DNA of 64,000 nt from Echinometra lucunter. Taxonomy: Eukaryota; Echinodermata; Echinoidea; Camarodonta; Echinometridae. The notes beneath the pieces were generated by a model that saw only the letters and a list, made by a program, of their open reading frames with translations, was not told where the DNA came from and searched no databases. Position 1 is the first letter of the stretch. Each line of letters opens with the position of its first letter. The stretch is from contig CM057160.1 in the NCBI GenBank assembly GCA_029962745.1, positions 3,726,433 to 3,790,432 on the forward strand, read 5' to 3'. Positions 47,007 through 57,849 of the stretch are shown here, one piece after another. Position numbers and translations under genes: made by a program.

Positions 47007-48360
47007 TACTGGGGATATTAAAAAGATAGAAGTTAATTTGCCTGAAAGCTGGCTTTAGTTTAAACATCAGGGTGAGAGGAAAGAGCAACACACACATGCA
47101 CAAAAGATGGAGGAAGGAATGGACAGAAAGATGGAAATTCAGAAAAATTATAGGAGTTCAAAATGTATGAATACATGTACTTCACTATTTGGGGGGAAAA
47201 CACACAGAAAGAGAGAGAGAGAGAGAATAGAGAGAGTGAAAAGGGCAAGTTTGCCACAGAAAAGCCAGCCAGGTTGACAAAAAGACATACACAGAGGCAG
47301 AAAAGGAGAAAATGGGATGGAAAAGATATGGCTCATGAACTTGATGTCATAAACAAATGACACACTTGACATCCCAAACGTGACCTCTAAGCCTTGATCT
47401 TTGACCTAGCAACTGATCCCTTTCACCCCCATCCATCATTTCATTTGACCTCAAGATCAATGCCTCTGACATCATAATGGTGATTAGGATCTAAAGGATC
47501 TCAATGACACATATCTCATTCTCAAAGAACACAGGGTATTATACTCACGATTTGCTGGCATTTTCTGGTAACAAACAGGAAAACACAAAACTACAGGTTT
47601 TGAATTTGAATTTATTTTCCACAAAAATATCAATAAAAAGTGTACAAAATTATCTGATATATCATAAAGTATAACATGTATAATAGGCAAAGGAAGTCTG
47701 TTTTCTTTCTTTCTTACCCCCCCCCCCATTATTATTCCTTTTTTTTATACTATTGTAAGCTTCTTCCTTCTGTCTGAATCTCTTCTCTCCCCCCCCCCCC
47801 CTCTCTCTCCCCAATACTCTATTTCCTACATGTGCATATGTATGTTTCCCCACTTATTTTCTAAATTACGCTTTGAAGCTAGAAAATACTGTACGCTTGT
47901 TTTTTTAATGAAATAGAGGTTTGTGTTCTAGTTCTGTACAACCCATGTTGCATAATTCATGTCTTTCTGGATCAAAAGATAATGTACCTCGCTACTAAAC
48001 ATTGCCACCTCATCATCAGCCGGGGCTGCAGACAGCAAGGCTTCGGAGAGGAGATATGGAAACTGAATCCAAGCAATCTATTTCCGACCTAGCGACTCGC
48101 TGAGGACTGACAGGTGAAATCCTCTGAAATGATATCATAAATTCACCTGGGCTATCATGGTCGTCACATCCATCTTGTCTCCATGTCGCACAGAGGATCG
48201 GCGTCCATCATATATTCTTTGACATGAAAAAATAATGTGCTCCAACAAAGCTTCCCGGAACATGAAATATAGTTGAGTCATATGAAGGGATGATCCAACA
48301 CATGCTCAGGCAATATTCACTCACGGCTATATTTCATCAAAAACATTTAGGGTTAGGATT
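47007..48360. other. Purine-rich flank, two poly(C) runs and a unique block
   Basis: An AG tract lies at 47205-47225. Eleven C at 47717-47727 and 13 C at 47789-47801. The block 47990-48260 is GC-richer and repeat-free, another candidate conserved non-coding element. No gene recognised. Confidence 0.4.
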
Positions 48361-48364
48361 AACC

Positions 48365-48885
48365 GCTCTCTCTCTCTCTCTTTCAATCTCTGGAGTGCAC
48401 TATTCTTTCCTTTCAAAGAATATATATCGTGGGCACCAATCTTCTATCAGACCTGGAGATAAGACGTATCTTTCTCTTATTCCCCAACCTTTTCTGTACC
48501 AATTTCTCTCTCTTCCTTTCCTCTCTCTCCCTCTCTCTACCAATCTACATGTATTTCTCCTCCTCTCTTTCTCTTTCTTTCTCTCTCTCTCTCCCTCTGT
48601 TTCCCTCCATTCTAAATTTATTTCCATTTTCTAGGTCGCTACTCCACTGCTGTACTAAATTGTAATTCTGTGTCTTCCTTTCATTCTACTCTTTCTGTTT
48701 GTCTCTGTCTTTCTTTCTCTGTTTATCTGTCTCTATCTCTCTTTCTCTCTCAGAGCTCAGTCCCACATGTACCTTTTTCCTCCTATTTATATTAATTTAT
48801 TTTTCTCTCTTTCCCTTCATCTATTCACAAGTTCTAGGTCTCTACTCCATTTGTCCTACTTATAAATTCTATGTCTTTCTCCCGT
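48365..48885 (+). repeat. CT-rich segment with a diverged duplication
   Basis: Pyrimidine-rich sequence in which a block like TTCTAGGTCGCTACTCCA (about 48631) recurs as TTCTAGGTCTCTACTCCA (about 48831), a period of about 200 bp. In design it resembles the array at 740-2130. Confidence 0.6.
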
Positions 48886-48887
48886 CT

Positions 48888-49447
48888 CATCCGCATGCAT
48901 TTCAACACATTATTTTTCTGTCTGTCCGTCCGTCTCTTTCTCCGTGACAGATCCAGGCAGAGGCGCAAGAGGCGCGCGCCCCCTCTAATTTTTTAGAATG
49001 TCACATTGAACACAAATGTTCGTATAGCTATATCTAAGAAAAGTGTCGCCAGCGCCCCCTTTATTTCCAATTTCTGGATCAGCGGCTGTTTCTCTTGTCT
49101 CTGTTTGTTATAGGGAAGTTGCTAGCCTAATTGTATTTTCCAGGGCTGCCACCTGAATAACTTGCATGCATCCGCATGCATTTCAACACATTATTTTTCT
49201 GTCTGTCCGTCCGCCTCTTTCTCCGTGACAGATCCAGGCAGAGGCGCAAGAGGCGCGCGCCCCCTCTAATTTTTTAGAATGTCACATTGAACACAAATGT
49301 TCGTATAGCTATATCTAAGAAAAGTGTCGCCAGCGCCCCCTTTATTTCCAATTTCTGGATCAGCGGCTGTTTCTCTTGTCTCTGTTTGTTATAGGGAAGT
49401 TGCTAGCCTAATTGTATTTTCCAGGGCTGCCACCTGAATAACTTGCA
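48888..49447 (+). repeat. Near-perfect 279-bp tandem duplication (period 281)
   Basis: The units 48888-49166 and 49169-49447 differ at essentially one base (CCGTCTCTTT against CCGCCTCTTT). The junction lies in GCATGCAT, which gives microhomology. Each unit contains a MITE-like piece with imperfect inverted ends (AGATCCAGGCAGAGGC, and TTCTGGATCAGCGGC). Such high identity means a very recent event or an assembly artefact. Confidence 0.93.
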
Positions 49448-49449
49448 AT

Positions 49450-50030
49450 TAAATCCAATTTCTATTTGACACCTCCTTTCGATCAATGGCTATACAGCAC
49501 TTCATATCTTTACCAAAATGAAAAAAAAAAGAATTTTGTTGTTGTTGTTATCAAGAGCCTATCCGAAATGCAAAGTCTTGATCCATCGTATTTACCCACA
49601 AGGAGAATGTCCACCATCGATCCTTGTTCCCAAGGCATGCCACAGAGGAAATGAGGAGCGACTTCTCTTAATGGATCTACATGGTGGTGAAGATGACGAT
49701 GTGGTTTGATGTAGGATGTTGGTTCTCCCTCGTTACTGGGTCAGATCCTGTAGCCTGGCAAACGATGACACCGCTCCAAATCAACACCCATTTTCTAAAT
49801 GTAGGTCTGTGGGAGTGTAAATCTGCTCTTTTAGGAGTCACTTCCAAGGATCACCTCATTTGGAGTGAAAAATCCACTTTCAAATTAGTAGAATCCACTC
49901 TAGAGGAGTAAAAAAAATCCACTCTCTAATACATTTAAGTTGAATCCACTATAGAGGCTCATTCCATACCCCATGGTAACCTCCCCCATCCCATTTATTT
50001 ATTTATTTTTTTTTTGCATATTCACATACA
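49450..50030. other. Unique sequence with short dispersed repeats
   Basis: AATCCACT-type words recur four times between 49868 and 49955. No gene; small plus-strand frames (49466-49911) have no domain. Confidence 0.4.
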
Positions 50031-50034
50031 TGAA

Positions 50035-50487
50035 CTGTAAACACTGTTATTTTCGCGTGATTAATTTTTCGCGCTGAGCGACCCCAAAGCATATTTGCGG
50101 GTTCTTGAATTCGCACTGAAGAATTGTTCACTTGCAAAACTAAAGCGCAACTGCAAGATTTGATTTCATATTTCAATGCATGACAAGTATTTTTCTGCCC
50201 TAGCTATAACTTTAGCTCTAAAATGGTCTCTTTAGGCACACAGCCGCTCCATTTATTACTTCACACACACGTAGGGTCCATTCAGATGCATACCACAGAC
50301 ACAAGTTACTACTAGTACCGTACACACACACACACACTCTTTAAAAATCAGCTGTCCAGAGCGTGCATTCAAAACATTTAAGCATAAGAAATCATGCTCA
50401 TATTTTTGCGTTCTAGAATTCGCGCCCGCCGAAAATAGCGCGAAATCCGCGAAAATTAATGTGCCGCGAATATTTCTACTTTTACAG
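50035..50487. mobile_element. CTGTAAA/CGCG fold-back element (453 bp)
   Basis: The left end CTGTAAACACTGTTATTTTC and the inverted right end CTGTAAAAGTAGAAATATTC lead into shared TTAATTTTCGCG blocks and a GAATTCGC block, giving long imperfect arms rich in CGCG. I know this end type from many marine invertebrates. The interior holds a (CA)n run at 50326-50337. The target duplication is not clear. Confidence 0.7.
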
Positions 50488-50490
50488 AAG

Positions 50491-50942
50491 ATGGCAAAAA
50501 ATTGATATATGATCGAGAATAGAATTCTAAGAACAATAACATTAAACATGTTAAAAATTTGATGATTTTCAATCGAAATCAATGCATTTTGGCAAATTAT
50601 TTGTGATTAGTCAAGGGTTGACCTAAAAATTTGAGTATGAGGTATGACGTAGATGTGGTTACCCAGCTTCGCACATTGCAGTTGGGCGCGCACTAGACTG
50701 TACAATATGTATTATACCTAATGCATGCATTTTGCTAGACAAGGTAACCACAATGACCTCATTGTGGGTACCTAATTGAAACTGGGACACAGCTGAGGGG
50801 ACAAAAGTAGGCTGAAAGCATACCATATTTTGGGTTTTTCTTGGCAACACAACTTTTTTTAAACTTTAGGCAGATGATTTTCTGCTAATAAACTCATGCT
50901 CTTTTAAATGAAGGAACAATGTTTCAGCTTTGGGTACCCCCT
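50491..50942 (+). mobile_element. Repeat family KR, copy 1
   Basis: The sequence is homologous over its length to 61660-62103. The right end GGGTACCCCCT is followed by TTAA (50943-50946), so a Kolobok/T2-type right terminus (TTAAAGGGGG on the minus strand) is likely. The left terminus is not visible; the CGCG element ends three bases upstream, which may have removed it. Confidence 0.65.
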
Positions 50943-50961
50943 TTAAAGAGAGTTCTTGAAA

Positions 50962-51154
50962 GTGGGCGCTGTGGCGTGTGCCTGTAATCCAGCTAACAGT
51001 GGAAGTTATAAACTGATTCAGCGGACCCAAGTTCGAGTCTGAGTCACGTCTTTCACATGGTGACGTAAAAGGTCAGTCCCAGACGTAAATAATCATATCT
51101 GATTGATACACATCCGGAAAAACCCAATTCAACAACAACAACAACATCAACAAC
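50962..51154 (+). mobile_element. SINE with a 7SL-like head and B box
   Basis: The first 38 bases (GTGGGCGCTGTGGCGTGTGC, then CTGTAATCC AGCTA) closely match the 5' end of 7SL RNA as I remember it (GCCGGGCGCGGTGGCGCGTG, then CCTGTAGTCC). A pol III B box, GTTCGAGTC, lies at 51031-51039. A unique body of about 90 bp follows, and the element ends in an (AAC)n tail (51130-51154), a usual SINE ending. No target duplication is clear. The head could instead derive from a tRNA that converged on this sequence. Confidence 0.65.
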
Positions 51155-51241
51155 CACTGCTTTGGAGTGGAATACAACTGCAATCAAACCAAAGTCCTCC
51201 CTAATATGACCCTGAAGAGTGGATCTCCATTCCTTTTGCGT

Positions 51242-51450
51242 TGACCCACAGCAGTACAGAGTTTTCTTTAGGTTTAGGTACTACCTTTCCCTCCTCAAAT
51301 TGGCAACAATTTTTTTTCCCCTACTCCTACATAGTTTGAAAAAATACAAATGTATATAACACCAAAACTGAATGAAAATTGGAAAATTTATTTGAGAATT
51401 GCCTATTTGTACAGTGTACATGAAAATAGTGATTACTAATACTAGGGTGT
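51242..51450 (+). mobile_element. piggyBac-type MITE family PB-B, truncated copy
   Basis: The segment begins TTGACCCACAGCAGTACAGA, matching the left end of 10382-10781 (TTAACCCATAGCAGTACAGA) with the TTAA mutated to TTGA. Homology continues for about 200 bp, through CCTCAAATTGGCAACAA, and is lost near the array that starts about 51440. Confidence 0.65.
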
Positions 51451-51910
51451 TTGAGGGCAACAGGTCACCCCTATGGCTAACACCACCAATTGCAGTCTGT
51501 ATGTGATACCAGTAGTCTACCCTTCTGGAAAAAAAAAAAATCTTCAAATGCAATGCACCAGAGAAGCTATGTATAAAACAAGAGGTCTTTGCAGCAATAT
51601 GCCACCCCACTAGCATGACATCAGTGATTACATCCAATGCGGCACTTTTAGTTGTGCCCCACCCTCTAGAAATAAAAATCACTTTTACTGGAGAAGCTAG
51701 TCAGGCGTCTCTGAGGGTACGCAAACTACCCCTCTGGCATATACCACTGATTACAGTCCATGTGACACCAACAGTGACAGTGAACAGTCCCACCCTTCTT
51801 TTTAAAAAAATCTTGTGAAGCAATGTCCAGGCAAAGCTTGCAAAAGGTCTTTTAGGGCAACACTCCACCCCTCTGGCATACATCAGCGATTACATTCCCT
51901 CTCACACGGC
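51440..51910 (+). repeat. Degenerate 4-unit array of about 125-140 bp units
   Basis: The block CCACCCCTCTGGCATA...GATTACA recurs with changes near 51464, 51601, 51726 and 51866. An A-run followed by ATCTT or ATCAC separates units. Identity between units is moderate. Chance frames cover it on both strands. Confidence 0.65.
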
Positions 51911-53020
51911 CAGCCTGGGAGGCTGAGCAACAGATATCGAAACGGCAAACACACTGGAGGTGCAGGTCACGGCTCGCATGTCAGAAACAGAAGCGAGGTT
52001 TAATTAAATTGTCAGTGATAAAGCCCGACATCACGGCATCGATGCGCCTTGGAAAGACGATTCCGAGCGGAAGCCAGCAACCATACCCCCTGAAATCATT
52101 ACGGCTGCATACAAGATGATGAGAGCCTCTAAGGGAGATGGCCCAAGACTCAAGGATAACTTAACAACAGAAGGACATGAACTTCTTAATCCAAAGAACA
52201 CCAATGTATAAGCTCTTCACGGCAAGGGGAGTACAGAAATTAGGTTGCATGTTTCCTGACGGTTGTCTGACTTGAATAAGAAATCGAAGATTCCTAATTC
52301 ATGGCACCTCACGAACAGTGTCGACCAAAGGATAATGACAAATCACTGCTCTCTCTCAAAACATACAGACCATCCTTTGACCTAATTGTGCTGAAAATAA
52401 AAGTCAAAGTATACACTGTAAGAGGGTACTGCAGAAAGCAGTCATCTTTTGTAAAGTGCCTGATTAGTTTATGTTTAGTCTAACTTCTACTGGCATAACC
52501 CAATTATAATAGCACTTTGTTCAGGCATCACTCAATTACACTCTTTTCCCCTGACTTATTCTAAGTGACTGTTATGCTATTCTGAGTGGACTGCTCATTA
52601 AACCACAACAAGTCTTCATCAACTGGAAGCAATTGTCAGAATACTTCACCAGCAGTCGGTCTCAGCCGCTAAATCCTGCACATGACAGACTCAGGTATAA
52701 TTGGCACCCCACTCGTATTACACAGACAAGAAATTTCACAAACATCAAAAACTATATAGCGGGACTAAGGGCAGGACTACGGCATGCTGGGGTGATGCAC
52801 ATAGCACAAATAATTGCCAGAGGCTCCATATCGTTTCATCATAGTGACGCTATGAAATTTTTGCTTCCTCATCAGGAGAAAATGTCCCATTTTTCCACAT
52901 GTCATTTCAAATGGTGGTGTGATTTCGTGACAATGTTTTGATAGGGTTTTGATTTAATTGTGGGATAACACATGATTTAATCGGATCCTTCACAGGGATG
53001 GCATGACCAGAAACGATGAC
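51911..53020. other. Unique GC-richer sequence, candidate conserved blocks
   Basis: 51911-52260 and 52550-53020 are repeat-free. A 62-codon plus-strand stretch without stops (52015-52200) and a 102-codon frame (52633-52941) have no recognisable domain. The sequence TTAATCGGATCC (52977-52988) resembles a homeodomain (Otx-type) site. Either exons of an unknown gene or regulatory sequence; I favour the latter. Confidence 0.3.
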
Positions 53021-53729
53021 AATGAAAATTCATAAGATTCCTACCATGTAATACTGTACAATGACTGATGATATCGCAGTCATGCAATACCAAGGCAACC
53101 GCAGATTCCTTGATGGAATTTGCTTTTTGAGGTGTCTTATCATCAACACCATCACCATGATTTTTATGAAGGTCACTGCATTATCATGATTATACAATGA
53201 TGAGCATGTGAATGAAAATAAGCAGCATCATATCAAATTTTCAATCAGTAGGGAGTCATAATTTAATTCATCTTTTCTTTGAGTTGCATTTTTTATATGG
53301 ACACTGACCTCCCAATAGGTCAGTGACATACCGCTACTTCTATGTACATAGACATTATTGTCTGGGTTAATTGTCCTATAATTGTCCTATAGATTATTAC
53401 CTTCACTGACAAAGCTATTGTGCACATTTCTTGATTCACTGCCTATCGGCCAAAGCTCCCCCTACTGCACACTACAGCAGCTGTTTGGAAACGGTTCTGC
53501 TGAGGGGGAGGTCAACCTCCTATCTGGGACAGATAATTTGGACCGTTAATCCAATGGAATCAGACAGCTGACTTTTATTGGATGTGTTGTTTGGGATGAA
53601 CAAATCTAATCCTATGATATCAGAATACTTTTGGCAGGTCTAATAAAATCAGACTTTGACTACTGAAACTATCTATTGTGGACTATAGTCCATGGATGCC
53701 CCTGATCAACATGTACATGTATGTAGATG
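53021..53729. other. Unique non-coding sequence
   Basis: No repeat or gene recognised. Confidence 0.45.
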
Positions 53730-53733
53730 TTCA

Positions 53734-54210
53734 AGGTAACTTGTCCCTTTTGCAAAATCGACGAAAATCCATACAACTTGGCATGAGTTTAGGATATGCC
53801 CTTCTGATACTGTTCATTTGATCTTACGGTCATACATTGCTTAAGTTATTAATGTAAAATGAAAATCTGACTACCAACCTTGAATAAGCAAGTCAGATCA
53901 GCTCATCGGCAGTAGCGCAGCCAGCTGTACATAGCTAGCAGCTCGCAGCCACGGCACGTACCATACATAATATAGTGGCGCTGTAACGTGAATCCTTTTA
54001 TTGTACGCTGAATCTCGAATCTTCAGGTCTTTTTTTTTGTGGTACGAAAAAAGAAAGCTCTGATGAATTATCGAAGATTATTTCCTTAAAACTGAATTTC
54101 GCGCTTTGTCAATTTCAGGGATAGGTTACATGTATATAGCCTTTCTCTCTCAAATGATGACAGAGTCAGGGAACTTTCAGAATTGGGTCTGCAAAAGGGA
54201 CAGGCTACCT
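53734..54210. mobile_element. TTAA element family K-2 (477 bp)
   Basis: The left end AGGTAACTTGTCCCTTTTGC and the inverted right end AGGTAGCCTGTCCCTTTTGC match at 18 of 20 bases. The right flank is TTAA (54211-54214); the left flank is TTCA (53730-53733). TTAA|AGG termini fit the Kolobok/T2 type. Non-coding. Confidence 0.75.
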
Positions 54211-54280
54211 TTAAAGCTTGTATACGTATGATGTTTCATAAAACCACATTATAACATACAAGTCGATGACACGAGTCAAA

Positions 54281-54368
54281 AGTTCATGTGGATCACATGC
54301 ATAGTTCATGTGGATCACATGCAAAGTTCATGTGGATCACATGCATAGTTCATGTGGATCACATGCAT
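54281..54368 (+). repeat. 22-bp tandem repeat, 4 units
   Basis: Four contiguous units of AGTTCATGTGGATCACATGC plus AT or AA, with a single changed base. Each unit contains the palindrome CATGTGGATCACATG. The array sits directly before the B box of a SINE. There are no spacers, so it is not a CRISPR array. Confidence 0.95.
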
Positions 54369-54535
54369 GATTCACGGTTCAAGTCCCACCATGGCACTAA
54401 CGTCTTTTGGCAAAACATGATACGTTTGCCACTCTCCACCCAGGAGTAATAAATGGCTACACCCAGCAGGAAGATATTCCTTGAAATGTTTGAGTGTTGT
54501 AATGGCAGTTTGACTGAACCTGCGGTAATAATAAT
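54369..54535 (+). mobile_element. tRNA-derived SINE, 3' part
   Basis: B box GGTTCAAGTCC at 54376-54386, then a body containing CACTAACGTCTTTTGGCAAA and CTCTCCACCCAGGAGTAATA, ending in a (TAA)n tail (54525-54535). I recall this body as a common sea-urchin SINE type. The head before the B box is replaced or expanded by the 22-bp repeats. Confidence 0.6.
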
Positions 54536-54544
54536 GGAATGCCA

Positions 54545-54691
54545 GGGCCCTGTCTTATGAGTTACGATTGATTCACATTGATCGCAACTTTGAGATTGAT
54601 CTCAACTGTGTACTTAAGAGATAGGAGTTGATATCAATCTCAAAGTTACGATCGATTTGAATCAATAGCAACTCTTTGTAAGACGGGGCCC
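54545..54691. mobile_element. Fold-back MITE (147 bp) of the GGGCCCTGTCTTA type
   Basis: The ends GGGCCCTGTCTTATGAGTTA and the inverted GGGCCCCGTCTTACAAAGAG bracket two arms sharing AACTTTGAGATTGAT in both orientations. It folds back along nearly all its length. Confidence 0.75.
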
Positions 54692-54937
54692 AGGAATGGC
54701 AAATGTGTCAGACATGATAGCTATACAAGAATCTCCCATTATTATTTACCATCATCAAACTCACAGTATTTTGTGTTTTTAACTGGATTTTTTTCAGACA
54801 TGTACATCTATCAATCAGATAAATAATTACTTACATCTGACTTCTGGGATTCTTGAAATAGTAATATATCTGGACCTTTAGAACAGTGTAGAATCCCTTT
54901 TGTAACCCAGTGACAGCAATGATGTACTGTACATGAG

Positions 54938-56563
54938 CATACTTGCCAACATTTGAAATCTAAAAAGAGGGACAAATTTGGCCCAGGGGCCCAGGGGTCC
55001 AGGGGGCCGCTTAGGCCCCCGACTTGGTTCAGGGGCAGCGCCCCAATGGGGGTCTCAAGGGGGCAACGCCCCCTTGAAGCTGAAAGAAAAATAGCACTAT
55101 GGAGGGCCATTAGATGCTTGAAATGATACCAGAATCACGTAATATATATATTAATAGACACTCTACACACATGGAGAAACAACTTATCAAGGACCACTGG
55201 AGACCTGAAATCTTCCAGCATCTCCAAAGTTGATTTCCAACAACATAATACCTGTAGAAGAAAAATTATACAAGTGTCAGCAATATTGCATGACCTGCTA
55301 CACCCGACAGGTGTTGAGAAAATGCTTTAGATTTTGGATTTGATTTTTACTTTTCTTTTTTTTTTAATCTAATAACAAATACATGTATGTACTTCAAATT
55401 TGTGCACAACAGAATGGAAATCTCTTGTTTAATTAGATTACTCAATTCAGATTTCAAAAAAATTTATGAGTAAATATGCTGCAAAGGAAAAGTATCAACA
55501 TGAAATTAGTATTCTGCATATACATATAATCCTTTAATTTAGAAGACACTTTACATGTATCATGTATATACTGAAAAAACATATGACTAAACTATGCAGC
55601 TCAATGCAAGAATTTCATTTTTCTCAATTTGCTCAAAATTTAAAAATATAATATATGTTCATCTTGTGTTGAATATCTCTCTAATTGTATGAATATTGAT
55701 AAAATCACTTTGCAAAATTGAACAATTTCAAAATATGCTTTCTTTCACTTGTCTTTATTTTCACTGAAAACAAATAAAGTGAAATATTAATAAAGACATT
55801 TCAGTGATATCACCACAACCACGCCCTCAAACATACCAAATTACATGTAAATCGCATCGAGATCCGTCTTTTCATTGTCGATGTGTTTTTTTCTTCTCGG
55901 CGTGCCTTCTTAATCTTATATCATTAGCTCCTCCACTTGAGATTTTTATGTCCTGCCGGCAACACATGCAAAATGCAAATTCAACGCCTTTCGTGCTTGG
56001 CTTTATGAAAGGAAATCGTTGTTTGTACTCCTCTTTACATTTCTGCAACTGTTTTCCACTCATTTTGATCAAATCCTCTCCAGTTTTGTGAAATAATCCC
56101 GTTAAATCCACGATCGTCACATACCCCATGCACAGCTCAGCAAGCGTTAATACATGTCCCACATATAGAGATCGGTGCTGTGCATACATGCGTTGTGCAC
56201 ATGGGCACTCCGCATCGCATGCGAACAACCACATTTTCGCAGTCACATGTGTACACCCAGTCACACAGCGGAAAATCGACTTGGGAGAGCGATCGAAACT
56301 TGACATACCGTACATGTACCATCGGTCAGTTTCGTTGGTGGAACTGTAACATTACGTGTATCGATAGCTCAAACCCGGAAGTCATAGACAATACTGTACA
56401 TTTTGTATATATAGAACACGCGCAAACACTTTTTTCTCTTTTTTTTCTTTACTGATTTATTTTTTTTGTCTAGGTTCAAAAATCGGAACGTTCCGATTTT
56501 ACTGCTCTAAAAAATTTTAAAAACGGGACAATTCCGATAAAAACGGGACAGTTGGCAAGCATG
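54938..56563 (-). mobile_element. hAT-like transposon with 6-bp duplication, internally deleted
   Basis: The ends CATACTTGCCAAC and, inverted, CATGCTTGCCAAC (12 of 13) are flanked by CATGAG on both sides (54932-54937, 56564-56569). CA...TG ends fit hAT. A 6-bp duplication would fit the less common hAT groups with short duplications; because CATG also occurs at the edges the count may be off. The minus strand carries the start of a transposase-like frame with a BED-like finger. The rest of a transposase (usually 500-700 residues) is absent and 55130-55800 is AT-rich and non-coding. Confidence 0.75.
55872..56063 (-). pseudogene. Transposase N-terminal fragment with BED-like zinc finger
   Basis: The 63-codon frame starting MSGKQLQKCKEEYK (a longer in-frame reading reaches 56315) has the layout of hAT-type transposase N-termini: a basic/acidic helix, a WPF-like RFPFIKPS stretch, then C-x2-C (FCMCC), a GGANDI turn, and H-x5-H (RHAEKKKTH). 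These are the ligands of a BED/TTF-type finger that binds transposon ends. It stops right after the finger, so the catalytic domain is missing. I prefer the inner Met because it matches the usual start of this domain. Function is inferred from motif layout only. Confidence 0.6.
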
Positions 56564-56569
56564 CATGAG

Positions 56570-57265
56570 TAACATGACATAAAATTTACACAGTACCTTC
56601 CATAAAGAGATTGACCTCCATTTCTCTGTACAGATATGGTACAGTATATACCGATAGAAAATATTAGCGCTATGTTACATCATGAGTCTGAAAAATAATC
56701 AGTATTAGAATGACTTATTCTTTGCTGGTCAGATAGTAGAACTACAAGGCCTCATAAGAACCTCTTTGTTGACAGCTGCTGTTGTTCTAATTGCTTTTCA
56801 GAGATTTTAGAGGCTTGTGCCCCCCCCCTCCCTCGCCCCCTTCCACCAAGAATCTAGGACATGCCACTGACCCTCCACACCCTTGGCAACGTTTCCCTGT
56901 AACACTACACATGTACATGTAGCGCTACCATGTATTGATAGTACCCTTCGCTCTCCTCTGCACTGTATTAATCATTCATGAAGCAATCATAACCAAACAG
57001 GCCAATTCTTCTCCTCTCTCTTGAGAATAACCAGCAGGTATGACTCAAAACCCTCATGAATTTTCAGGATGTTTGGACAAAATAACATTTCACACTTCCC
57101 TGAGATACAGCTTGAATAAAATTGTAAATTTAACAGAAAATCCCCACTGAAGACTCAACTGCTGTGAACTTGAATTCCTTTCGAGGATAAACATTGATAC
57201 AGCAAAAATCAATGGACCTGAAGAATACATGACTGAAGGAATTCATCATTATTCTCTAAACCCAT
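56570..57265. other. Unique non-coding sequence
   Basis: A C-rich patch at 56821-56845 followed by AATCTAGGACATGCCACTGA resembles the edge of a decayed MITE. No gene recognised. Confidence 0.4.
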
Positions 57266-57266
57266 T

Positions 57267-57426
57267 ACCTGGGCCCCTGTTTCATAAAACTTGTTATCAA
57301 TAACAAGTTGCAAGAACTGTTATAAGCTACTGAAATCCTTGCATCTGATTGGCTGAGAGCAAATTTGTCATAGAAATGAGGCAGTTGTTACTGATAACAC
57401 AAGTCTTATGAAATGGGGGCCCAGGT
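57267..57426. mobile_element. Fold-back MITE (160 bp) of the GGGCCCCTGTTTCATAA type
   Basis: The ends ACCTGGGCCCCTGTTTCATA and the inverted ACCTGGGCCCCCATTTCATA continue through ACTTGTTATCA. The filler CATCTGATTGGCTGAGAGC is typical of this echinoderm MITE type (from memory). Confidence 0.78.
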
Positions 57427-57766
57427 ATCCACTGGCATAGGAGGGTCCCTATTTTACACTTTTGTGTAAATCAGGTGTGTGAATTCAGTATTCACAGGGT
57501 GAATTTTGTTTTGGAGAGAGAATTTCAAGGAAAATATGAATTTCTTCAGCCATGCAGTCCACACGTACTTGTCCTTGTAACAGATTCACCCTACATGTAT
57601 AAACTAGGTGAAGGTCATGCAGACTTCAACTTCAATGTAAATGTGAGTTAACTTCATTTTCTTAGAACTGTAAAGGTTAGGATCCATATTATGGAACATT
57701 CAAGGGTCAAATTTTGTGTTTTAATTCACTGTTCACAGAATATGTATTTAAAGATCTTTCCTTTAA

Positions 57767-57841
57767 TCCACTGTCTACTGGAACCGGATAGCCACTGTAT
57801 AAAGTCTATGGGAATATATGGATTCAGTAGTCAACAGATTT
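57767..57841 (+). mobile_element. 72-bp mini-element, diverged copy 3
   Basis: The segment aligns end to end with 364-435 (shared CTACTGGAAC, CACTGTATAAAG, CTATGGGAATAT, GATTCAGTAGTCAAC). TTAA remains on the left (57763-57766). The right end has decayed (CAGATTTT instead of GGGTTAA). Confidence 0.55.
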
Positions 57842-57849
57842 TTTTAAAA

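Noticed and set aside
46516..47103. 195-codon minus-strand frame rich in F, L and S
   Set aside because: It is the GAAA array read on the other strand.
52015..52200. 62-codon stop-free stretch as a possible exon
   Set aside because: No clear acceptor or donor site and no recognisable domain; kept only as a unique block.
54281..54368. Possible CRISPR-like array
   Set aside because: Units are contiguous without spacers, and the context is eukaryotic SINE sequence.
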